In this document: in pieces, positions 20,401 through 27,500 of the stretch
How the letters are laid out: every line of letters starts with the position of its first letter
Position numbering within the stretch: position 1 is the first letter of the stretch
Source of the DNA: Symbiodinium natans
Lineage: Eukaryota; Sar; Dinophyceae; Suessiales; Symbiodiniaceae
DNA length: 64,000 bases
Direction of reading: 5' to 3'
Assembly (NCBI GenBank): GCA_905221605.1
Contig: CAJNDS010000047.1
Span: 620,001-684,000 of the forward strand
Position numbers and translations under genes: made by a program
The notes under the pieces: generated by a model
The model's input: the letters and a program-made list of their open reading frames with translations, nothing else
What the model was told of the DNA's origin: nothing
Database searches by the model: none

Positions 20401-21010
20401 GAAGGTTGGCCGCATGCGCATTTTCAAGGTCATGCAGGATAACGTTTAAAGCCCATTTGCCTCTCCAGCGCAGCAGTAGGCCAACTTTAGATAATATGGC
20501 GCCTATCTCAGGATCCATTGCCCTAGGCGCTTTGATAAAATCAAAAACGCCCGCCATATGTTTGGCCTGAATCCAGGGACGCCTCAAAATAGTTGAGCTG
20601 GCAATAGCTAGTGCTTTGAGCATATGCCTTTTGGTGAAGGCGTACAAGGAATTGCAGAAAAGAGGGCAAGAGGCAATGAAGGCCGTATGGAATTGAATCC
20701 TGGCAGGCATTGATGCAGTAAGGGAAAGAGCTTGTTTATTCCTTCTCAACATATTGCACAAGGCCTTATCAAGGATCAGCGTGCGCAAGGAAACATCTGA
20801 CATTTTCCTTTGTCCAACCCAATGGATTTCATCAATAGACGTTGCTTGCTCCCATTCATATTTTGACATGCGGCCACGCAGGATAAAGCCCAACATTGTT
20901 GCAATCTTAGACCCCCAAGGCGTCATGTCGAGGAGAAGGATATCAGCAGTTTTGAAGGGCTTGTTGGTAAGAATAGAAGTTTTTGCATTTGCATTTGCAA
21001 GGCGATGCAA
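17450..21010 (-). CDS. Non-LTR element frame 4: zinc fingers, RNase H and a possible polymerase-like domain
   Basis: The open frame has 1186 residues and starts at a TTG; the first ATG after the preceding stop is in LDMTPWG. After the continuation of the reverse transcriptase C-terminal region come two cysteine/histidine clusters: CRVC...VCKLC...C at about 340-385, and CLLCGLGANTTEHWLTAC at about 426-443, the kind of CCHC seen near the end of LINE ORF2. RNase H follows, with FDGS, AE, QGDC and ADHLAG carrying the D-E-D-D set (about 643-767). The last 280 residues contain EIDMKGAHYTLL and VLWVHDGVYV, reminiscent of motifs A and C of family A DNA polymerases; that is inference. The frame overlaps the RT frame by 68 bp. 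Confidence 0.85.
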   Translation of the reverse strand: MHRLANANAKTSILTNKPFKTADILLLDMTPWGSKIATMLGFILRGRMSKYEWEQATSIDEIHWVGQRKMSDVSLRTLILDKALCNMLRRNKQALSLTASMPARIQFHTAFIASCPLFCNSLYAFTKRHMLKALAIASSTILRRPWIQAKHMAGVFDFIKAPRAMDPEIGAILSKVGLLLRWRGKWALNVILHDLENAHAANLPFYHSLLAQARQAIQKSVSLGDSPIIEQFKSKCHDALSAALPRVSPHSGGRKLKQAQIALRAVLRNAACVQAQGYLRQKVANHAHERQLCAILLALNLPPKNVASDVTRCYALRWAIVEEADAYFVYRQYASRDEQCRVCLRKQTGKELWYDNGFGSMPVCKLCHLNQSCPDDLAHAISCMLPCCDVNQAPLLQCAAMPGAPARTITYRAAIPNEHQCTFIQSHCLLCGLGANTTEHWLTACVVTKASLFIVLVTLGYAGTASFDSLCHTALPKINVEGGIDKKFCAVLLAWIATIRRYTMEQQCTWHPGWCETPQRAKHISNIPKLASRLWNTIPRMLLPKALPAWWVDTERCKPCCNDGGLHIEVKHPLSALIKASAQGVTVSPRNANIGDVLATLDAQHYLLAPMYQQTLGVPNVALWPKMCHCGNLHLKVVKDTHLVAQFDGSCHVQEGIGGAGGIVWSPGPVPVILETIAIPLQPCPDSMFAEICAADATLDKALSLAASNQIREVILQGDCINIVKHFAGALRLHREDLVRKLDNMWQKLTHTPITVHWSYVPRVGNKVADHLAGIAANSLRYEAPLHEDVFFDSGEGQPHMQINTECFPPILLPSKQWHLQAIQDLHSGAETISLEAPPLWNPELLLRFCLYNRIKPPPELDTTWPGLVQYRRPSLHPQGRYYAIRHWQTSKRLTRFLAIGPNAIEIDMKGAHYTLLRLLTCHSPTHPPLPTLLEARELFSSHLARAPKAQTVQTKHLLQRAVGMDSNAFLRHVYEGSIAAYAIPPALASFLAHLVQAKATLQVMIQQGIPFYQPDARVNNRNWATFALEAAESFVMRKGLAAMLPYCAGTVLWVHDGVYVKNRNAVSPFIEGATEALVQLIQVGQHCHPQVTPNQEFANLQDVFAITTTKSEFNAAVDALNAAGIACHSPALPKRPKATTNRVSKRLILEVQDILEVERQRDDKRRRVDVTAVPRRGLWVTPPSL

Positions 21011-23879
21011 TTATGCAAGCCAACAAAGCCTGGAAATTTTGCTGTTGTGTGCACATGCAAAGCAGCATATCGCTAGACAGGACGTAGCATTTGCTTCCGC
21101 TTACTAAGAGCAGTCCGTGTCGCACGTCAAGCCTAGTCAAGGACATCCTCATTGCTTGGTCGAGGCTGTAGATGTTCTGTTGAAGCAGTAAGCACAAGGC
21201 TTGATGCAATGAGGGACCTCCAATGGTGAGAGTATTGCTCGGTGGAAGCTGTTTGGACTCAATCCAAGCGACACCAAATTGGGCTATGCATGCTCTGACA
21301 TCCCCAGGGAGAACCTGTAAAGAAATAAACCCTGCTTGGAAGCATTGGTGACGGAGAACTTGTAACCCCGCGCTGTGCGCTGGTTCGAAAGTTCTTTGTG
21401 CCTTTTCCACCCAATGCAGGCCTTTGGAGGCAGCGCTGTTATCGTCCATGTAAGCCGTTAGTCTTATGAAGGAAGAAATGTCGTGCAGCGCCCAAATCAA
21501 GGGATCTAAGGCGAGACAGAAAAGGACAACAGAAGTCGCCCTTCCCATAGCAAGGCCTTGGTGGATGGAGATAGGCTCGAGCAAGAAACCTTGCACTTTA
21601 TGCTGGGTGCGCCTCCCAAACATAAGGTGGATGACGTAAGCTTTGATCCAGGCAGGGGCAGCTCTTGCCGCTAAGCACTGTAGTACCCACCAGGGATTCA
21701 CCCGTTCAAAGGCCTTGGCAAAGTCGGAAAGCATGACTGTGTACTGGGCATCTTTGAGCTCCAAGTAGTGTTGCATTTGGGCATAATTTGCCTGTGGTTC
21801 TTTGAAGTGATTAAGAAGAGCCTGGGCAGGATGTAGCGAGTCTTTGAAAGACTCAGCAAGGACAGCGTAGATTGCGGAGTCAATGATTCGATCACAAGTA
21901 TCGGGCATGTCTAGTGGCCTGTAGTTGTCCGCGTACGCACCCTTGTCTGCCTTGGGAATGAAGACTAAGGCCTGAAGCGGATGATCAGCTTGAGACAAGC
22001 ACATCTCCCACATATGATCCCCAAGTAAGTTGGCAAAATAACTCGGATTTTGCCTATAGAAGGCATAGGGCACACCATCGGGACCCGGGGAAGAATCCTT
22101 GGTGGTAATAATGGCCTTGAAGATGATGCTTTCATCTGGTAAGTCAGCCGGCACGAAGGGGGCCCTTTGCGCATATTGCTGTAGGAGTTTGTCCCACTGG
22201 TTATCGTATTGACAAGGGAAGTGGTGCCAAAAGGCTCTAGTTGCCCTTAGTGCAGCATCAAACTGACTCATAGATGTGATCAGCTGGCCATTTTCGCTTC
22301 TGACCTGTTGCGAATCGATGATTCGAGGGCAGATTTTCCTGAAGGCCTGCCACTTAATTTTAGACTTATCAACCTGCAAATCTCTTTGAGCAACCAGGGA
22401 ACGAAGACTTGGTGAGGGGGCAGTTTTCAGCTCTGCACCAAGGTGTAGCCGATTAAGCGCTTCTTGAAGCCAATGTCTCGGGAGCTCGGCTGAACCATTA
22501 CCTGACGGCGTGAAAGGGGGTATGGTGATATGCCTGGCTAAAGATGTGACGGTGCTTGCGTTGACACCGACAGTCGCACCAGTGCTCCTGTTCAAAAGGC
22601 GTACCAACTTCCTAATTAATGCAGCAATTGAGTTTCCAGTTTGGGCACGTAGGTTTGCATGCCACAAGAAACATGTGGCTTTTTGTGCAACGAGCGCGTC
22701 AGAAGGGCAGAGTTTTTGACCATTGTTCTGCTCTTCAATCAAGCGGGCTTTAGTGCAATTAATTAGTTTACGAAGAAGAAGGTGCGAAGGGCTAGTCTCC
22801 GCAGCCTCGATGCCAGGCAAGTCAGTAGTCGCAGGTGGAACAGAAAAAGCCGCAGCAGGAACTGTCCGAACAGGTATCGCCGGGACATCTTTGTCAAGCT
22901 TATGCTTCGGCCGAAACCGAATCTTTACCAAGTGATGTCCTCCAGTTACTTTTTTGTGCTTCCAAGAGACAGAACAGATCTTGGCGGACAAGTACAGCGA
23001 ACTGGAAATAAGGTAATGGTCAAGGTGACTGCAGGTAGAGCCTTGCTCGAAAGTTGGCCTGTCAGACTTGCATTCAATCATGTCGCCTTGAGCAAGGAGA
23101 TGTGCATACTCACCCTCCTTCTGCTGATTAACAGCATTGAAGTCCCCCCCAAGGACAACCACATGAGTTGCATCCTTGACAAAAGCACTAAGTGCAGGGA
23201 AAAGCTTCCCCCATTGATCAGGGTGCCAATAAACCGACAGGAGCCAGTAGCAGACAGACCGAAATCTGACCAGCACGGCAAGGGCAAAACCAGGCACAAG
23301 GTCAACAGTTTCTACGACTTTATAGTCCTGTGGCAAACAGACAGCAACTCCTCCAGAGTCCTTCCAAATAGCGAGAGAGGCAATCGTATTTATTCTGGCT
23401 GTTGCCTGTCTGAATCGGTGTAAACAGGCAGCATTCCATTTGGTTTCCTGCAAAAGCACGGGCGTTTGGTGAGCCAACACACCAATGGTACGAAGCTTGG
23501 CAAGGCCAATAGTGTCGAAGGTACACAGCGAGGTAACGTTCCAACTAACGACAGCCTGCAGCTTGCACGGCTCCTTTGGGATCGTGTCGAAGTAAGGAAC
23601 AAGCCTGTCAGCTATGAGATTCAGTGCAAGTTCAAGCTCTTCTGTCGGGAGCTGAAGATTGATAGCAGCGATTAGGTTAAAAGGTCGGCTGTCATTGGCC
23701 ATGAGAGCAAGCTTCAGCTCACGTGTTGTGGGATAGGTGAGTGGCAGGTTGTAGGCAAGGAGAATGCTGTTGAGGGATCTGACACGTGCGCGATGTCTAC
23801 GACAAGCAACATAGGCATTGAGGTGATCAAGGAAGGTCGTAGACCTTGCCTTGATCACCACGTCACGAATCGTCGTCAT
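20943..23879 (-). CDS. Non-LTR element frame 3: APE endonuclease and reverse transcriptase
   Basis: Starting at the ATG at 23879 gives 978 residues. An N-terminal unknown region (about 1-100) precedes an endonuclease/exonuclease/phosphatase fold with SWNV, LLQETKW, GGDFNAV and SHLDHYL. The reverse transcriptase has SPGPDGVPYAFY, FIPKAD, YRPL, DFAKAFERV, GLAMGRATS and AYMDDNS, so the catalytic aspartates (FAKAFE region and MDD) are present. This is the standard LINE arrangement for target-primed reverse transcription. The ATG shares bases with the stop of the preceding frame (ATGA), and a long hairpin lies just inside the coding start. The C terminus runs into the next frame at a GCAAAT repeat with an A5 run, where a +1 shift occurs. 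Confidence 0.92.
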   Translation of the reverse strand: MTTIRDVVIKARSTTFLDHLNAYVACRRHRARVRSLNSILLAYNLPLTYPTTRELKLALMANDSRPFNLIAAINLQLPTEELELALNLIADRLVPYFDTIPKEPCKLQAVVSWNVTSLCTFDTIGLAKLRTIGVLAHQTPVLLQETKWNAACLHRFRQATARINTIASLAIWKDSGGVAVCLPQDYKVVETVDLVPGFALAVLVRFRSVCYWLLSVYWHPDQWGKLFPALSAFVKDATHVVVLGGDFNAVNQQKEGEYAHLLAQGDMIECKSDRPTFEQGSTCSHLDHYLISSSLYLSAKICSVSWKHKKVTGGHHLVKIRFRPKHKLDKDVPAIPVRTVPAAAFSVPPATTDLPGIEAAETSPSHLLLRKLINCTKARLIEEQNNGQKLCPSDALVAQKATCFLWHANLRAQTGNSIAALIRKLVRLLNRSTGATVGVNASTVTSLARHITIPPFTPSGNGSAELPRHWLQEALNRLHLGAELKTAPSPSLRSLVAQRDLQVDKSKIKWQAFRKICPRIIDSQQVRSENGQLITSMSQFDAALRATRAFWHHFPCQYDNQWDKLLQQYAQRAPFVPADLPDESIIFKAIITTKDSSPGPDGVPYAFYRQNPSYFANLLGDHMWEMCLSQADHPLQALVFIPKADKGAYADNYRPLDMPDTCDRIIDSAIYAVLAESFKDSLHPAQALLNHFKEPQANYAQMQHYLELKDAQYTVMLSDFAKAFERVNPWWVLQCLAARAAPAWIKAYVIHLMFGRRTQHKVQGFLLEPISIHQGLAMGRATSVVLFCLALDPLIWALHDISSFIRLTAYMDDNSAASKGLHWVEKAQRTFEPAHSAGLQVLRHQCFQAGFISLQVLPGDVRACIAQFGVAWIESKQLPPSNTLTIGGPSLHQALCLLLQQNIYSLDQAMRMSLTRLDVRHGLLLVSGSKCYVLSSDMLLCMCTQQQNFQALLACIIASPCKCKCKNFYSYQQALQNC
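23822..23859 (-). promoter_or_regulatory. Stable hairpin just downstream of the ATGA stop/start junction
   Basis: GGTGATCAAGGAAGGTC (23822-23838) and GACCTTGCCTTGATCACC (23842-23859) pair over 17 bp with one bulged base and a 3-nt loop. On the minus-strand RNA the hairpin begins 16 nt after the ATGA. Position and strength suit a signal that stalls or recaptures ribosomes at the frame junction. This is inferred from geometry only. Confidence 0.6.
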
Positions 23880-24559
23880 AGGGGCAAAGGGTCCCGATGG
23901 ACCCCATAGAAGCAATGGTAGACAGCAGGTTGCCGATCGTAGACATAAATGCGCAGTGCCTTTTCTTGGGTGGGAATTGTGGAGGGGATGTTGTTGTGGG
24001 TGACAGTCTGTTGATGCACCGTACCTTGCTTATATGTGGTGTAATGTGCGCCTCGTGCATCAATACCAATATACACAGCCTGTCGACACGGTAGAGCAAG
24101 CTTAGCAAAGCAAGAGAAGTCGCGCAAGACCTCGCTAAGCCAGGCTTCGTTCGAGTTGCAATCTGAAGCAAAGGCTTTACTGGTATAATTCTCAGCAAAG
24201 TATGGGGTTAAGAAGAGCGCAAAGAGTTCCCTTTGCCCAAGGTAAGGGGAACAGAGGATAGTATGGCCGTGCAAATGCAAGGCAGCTTCGTTACCCTCAA
24301 ATATCAGACAAGGCGTAGGTAGCTGGCTGTTCTCTTCGATTACTTTGTGAAGGAAGGTGCCAGGGCTGGCTCCTCTTCGTTCAATGTCAACGACCTCAAT
24401 GATCGATGCTTGGGTAAGCGCATGCACAGTATCACGAGCCTGGGAAGCATTGAGCATTGCTAAGGCACATTGATCATCTTGTTCGACATATAGGAAGAAG
24501 TCGACTGGCGGAGACTTCTTGCGGGCGTTGGCATCTTTTAAGTGCTGCACATAGAGAGT
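23876..24559 (-). CDS. Non-LTR element frame 2, C-terminal part (separated by copia-2)
   Basis: These 227 residues follow in frame from 32410 once copia-2 and one copy of its target duplication are left out; the frame reads on through the target bases. The sequence has no family I recognise, but YIGIDARGAHYTTY resembles the EIDMKGAHY stretch in frame 4. It ends at a TGA (23876-23878) that overlaps the ATG of frame 3. The same frame extends into the copia-2 LTR, which is why a spurious longer frame to 24640 exists. Confidence 0.75.
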   Translation of the reverse strand, partial: TLYVQHLKDANARKKSPPVDFFLYVEQDDQCALAMLNASQARDTVHALTQASIIEVVDIERRGASPGTFLHKVIEENSQLPTPCLIFEGNEAALHLHGHTILCSPYLGQRELFALFLTPYFAENYTSKAFASDCNSNEAWLSEVLRDFSCFAKLALPCRQAVYIGIDARGAHYTTYKQGTVHQQTVTHNNIPSTIPTQEKALRIYVYDRQPAVYHCFYGVHRDPLPL

Positions 24560-24564
24560 ATTTT
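24560..24564. repeat. Target-site duplication (left copy) of copia-2
   Basis: ATTTT (AAAAT on the minus strand) abuts the LTR and is repeated at 32410-32414. Five bases is the normal size for copia integration. Confidence 0.9.
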
Positions 24565-24699
24565 TGCTAAACTTCAAGTCGCTCTTTTTCCTTGAACCGG
24601 TAAAGGCGCTGTCGGTAAAACATGAGTCACAAATCCACACATGCTCATCAACCCTTTGGGTTGGTAGGTGGGGTTCCCAGGTAGTAGAAAAACTTTACA
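24565..24699 (-). repeat. 3' LTR of copia-2 (135 bp)
   Basis: It matches 32275-32409 at every base I compared. It is very short for an LTR. It ends with the minus-strand TTTAGCA next to the AAAAT duplication. Confidence 0.93.
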
Positions 24700-24708
24700 C
24701 CCCGCCTT
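24700..24708 (-). promoter_or_regulatory. Polypurine tract of copia-2
   Basis: The minus strand reads AAGGCGGGG immediately before the TG of the 3' LTR, matching the purine tract of copia-1. The 241 bp between here and the pol stop at 24950 hold nothing I can assign. Confidence 0.75.
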
Positions 24709-24949
24709 GATGTTGTGCGAACTGTAAGCTCAACATCACTCTACAGTAACGGGTTTGTAGAAACTGTACAGGTATGTCGTTGGGCTCATCTGGTATTGTG
24801 CGATGGCCTCGTTGTGCTCTCCCTATCGGAGTCCTTGCACTCGGTGAAAACTGTTCCCACTGCTTCCTCGTGGGTAACACTTCGCTCAGGTAAGCTTGTA
24901 CTCGTTGTAGCTCACACTGTACGGAAAAGTGAAACATTCCATCATTCAC

Positions 24950-25434
24950 TCACATGGTCCCGGGCCTGCAATTGCCACAAGGACGGTAGTGCAATCTCGC
25001 ATGCACTGCTGCACTGTAAGTGAATCTCTCTGACCTTTGCACATCTGCACATGTAGGTCGGTGGTACCTCTTGCCATGAGGCGTGTACACATACTGGGGT
25101 TGTGCTCGTAGCTGTTCGTCCACATCCTGTGCCATAGGAATGATATTAACCATTCCCCATTCTTGAAATCGCCTTGCAAGCTCTTCGTCATTCACATGGA
25201 TTTGGCTTGCTGGTACTGTACTGATTCCAGGCATCCCATTACCACTGCCTGTCGCTGAATCCTCTGGTGCATCACGGAAATACATATTGACTGCCCTTGC
25301 TGTACGTTGAACATCATCCTCATCGGGCGGACAATACTTTTGCACAAATCTTCGAATAGTGAATTCCTCCTGCGGTTCCTGTGGTCCTTCTTCCTGCGGT
25401 TCCTGTGGTCCTTCTTCCTGCGGTTCCTGTGGTC
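24950..25434 (-). pseudogene. C-terminal part of copia-2 Pol, displaced by a 1-bp deletion
   Basis: After the minisatellite the plausible protein continues in this frame, not in the frame of the RT part. It has an acidic segment, then YTPHGKRYHRPTC and later CGNC, a short HxxxC...CxxC zinc-binding pattern like that at the end of some nucleases. The switch is explained by one repeat unit of 23 bp instead of 24 near 25434. The other frame ends at 25192 with a basic sequence that looks like a shadow. Confidence 0.65.
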
Positions 25435-27471
25435 TTCTTCCTGCGGTTCCTGTGGTCCTTCTTCCTGTGGTTCCTGTGGTCCTTCTTCCTGTGGTTCCTG
25501 TGGTCCTTCTTCCTGTGGTTCCTGTGGTCCTTCTTCCTGTGGTTCCTGTGGTCCTTCTTCCTGTGGTTCCTGTGGTCCTTCTTCCTGTGGTTCCTGTCGT
25601 CCTTCGTTCACCTTCTGCTCGACCATGTAGAACAAGAGTAAAGCGAAAATTCCTCCTAGTAGCACACTGAAAAGAATAATCCATCCACTCACTTCCTTCA
25701 CATAGATGAAAACAAATTCTCGTTCTTCTCGTTCTCGTCCTCCAAAATCGTCTGGCTGTCCTGCAATCTGAGAAATCATATTCACCATCATTGTCAAGTA
25801 CATCGCTCTAGCCGTCTTGCTTCCTCGCTCACTCAACAAAGTTGCACGTAGTGCTCGAACTTGGCTTCGGCAAACTTCACCTGCCACATGTTCCATTGCT
25901 TCTTCTTTCCCATAACGCTCATGACTTTCTCCATTCCACACCATGGCTCCAATATGGTACATGAGAAATCTCCTTCGAGATACTCCTAAGCGCTTTGTAT
26001 TCAAGTCGGCAATGTTTAATTTGGTAGGCACTGGCTTTGCTTTGAAGCTGTTGTTCTTCACCCCTCGCTGAAGCCATAATACTCTCAGATCGATATGTTT
26101 GAGTCCTCCGACTCCTGTTCGCATCATCCATTGTCTTCCCGCACTTGAATCCATCCGGATCTCCACGAGTAACTTTCCTGCAAGAAACATCCACAACTTC
26201 TTCAGTAACATCGCTTCTGATGCTCCTCCTGAGCATGCTAGCACTTCGGACTCTGCCGAACTTAAAGCTGTAGCTTTCTGGGTCCTGCTATACGAAAGTA
26301 CTGGCACTGCATTCACACACACAATCACTGATGATGTAGACCATCTCGCTTCACGGTCTGATGCCCAATCTGCATCCGTGAATACTTCCATACTGTGTGT
26401 TCCTTTCTTTTCTTCGTCTTCTTCTTCTTGCTCTTCTCTTTGATAGATCGCATCCATCATCTTGTTTCCAACCTTTGTGTACTTCAGTAGGAATCCCAGT
26501 TGCTCTGTTCCTTGCACATAGAGCAAAGCTTGTTTCAAACAGGTTAACGCTTGTTCCGTTGGCTTCGACATCTTACTTGCCAAACACTTCGTCACATGCT
26601 GCAAATCCCATCGGTCTTGGGAAATGTACAACAGTGTTCCCAACGCTGAACGAAACTTCTTGCACTCGTTCTCCTCCAGTTCTTTGGAATTGTCCACTGT
26701 TCCAATCAGCTGGTGCTCTGGGGTTTGTCTTGGCTTTCGGTTCCCCAGCTTGTAGAGTCCTCTAAGCTTCTCGTAGTGCTTCTTCGACACTGTCACCAAA
26801 ATTCCTTCTTCAAGGAACTCATAGGTCCTCTTCAGGTAATGAAGCTGTTCTCCCGATCCCCGGTGGGATGGGAACGGTCCCTCAACTGTGAGCTTGAAAA
26901 ACTTCTCTAGCTCGCATATCAGCCATCTTCCTTCGCCTTTTGCACCTGCAACTAGCTCGTCGTCGACATGAATCGACACTGCAATCTTCTTCACTCGGTG
27001 CTTCAAGATTGAGGGTATCCCAACAAATTGCTCAAATCCCAAACGCTTCAAAATCTCAACCAAATGGGTAAACCATTGTTCTGCCGCTGATCTTTGCCCT
27101 GGCAGACACTTCTCCACTTTCCATACGTGGTCTTCATCCAAACCAAGTAGTGTTCGAATCCACGGTGAGATATCAGCATACATCAGAGCTTTCTGCGTGA
27201 CTTGCAAGAATGCGTCACGAATGTCAAGAACTGTAAGCTCCCAATTGTAGATGAGATGAAAAAGAAACATCATTCGCACTGCTGCGTGTCCTGACGTAGG
27301 ACGAAAAGTCTCCTCCGTGCTCTGGGCTCCCGCACGGAATTCCCGACACACAATTCTGCATCTACGCTTCCAAACTCCATCTCTCTTTCTCCAATCGAAA
27401 ACTGTCCTTAGTGTCAGAAACTTACCTTCCTCTGAACACTCTTCCTTCTTGATCGTCTTCACAACCTTCAT
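25192..27471 (-). pseudogene. Copia-2 Pol: reverse transcriptase, RNase H, membrane segment
   Basis: RT motifs FDWRKRDGVWKRRCRIV, VLDIRDAFLQV and IHVDDELVAG are intact. Ty1-type RNase H carries FTDADWAS, ALSSAESE and RMDSSAGR. A hydrophobic segment follows (GWIILFSVLLGGIFALLLFY, around 25630-25690), then the minisatellite. Upstream the frame opens right after the integrase deletion; an in-frame ELDKLANM precedes the first ATG. The overall arrangement copies copia-1, including a membrane segment after RNase H. Confidence 0.88.
25369..25607 (-). repeat. 24-bp coding minisatellite (EEGPQEPQ), about 10 units
   Basis: Ten tandem units encode EEGPQEPQ just after the C-terminal membrane segment of copia-2. 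Units nearer 25370 have GCGG where later ones have GTGG. One unit near 25434 is 23 bp long and shifts the frame, so the array is both a length polymorphism hotspot and the site of inactivation. Confidence 0.92.
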
Positions 27472-27500
27472 GTTGGCGAGTTTGTCAAGTTCAGCTTTTC
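27470..27500 (-). other. Internal deletion junction removing most of the copia-2 integrase core
   Basis: Integrase sequence stops at the helix ending MNYISEEG and the pre-RT linker ELDKLANM begins within a few bases, in another frame. In copia-1 about 1.2 kb of integrase and linker separate these landmarks. No target duplication or repeat is seen at the junction. Confidence 0.8.

Noticed and set aside
24565..24640. MWICDSCFTDS sequence as part of a host zinc protein
   Set aside because: These bases are the copia-2 LTR and occur identically at 32275-32350.
25307..25670. Plus-strand proline/cysteine/glycine repeat proteins
   Set aside because: They are antisense readings of the 24-bp minisatellite.
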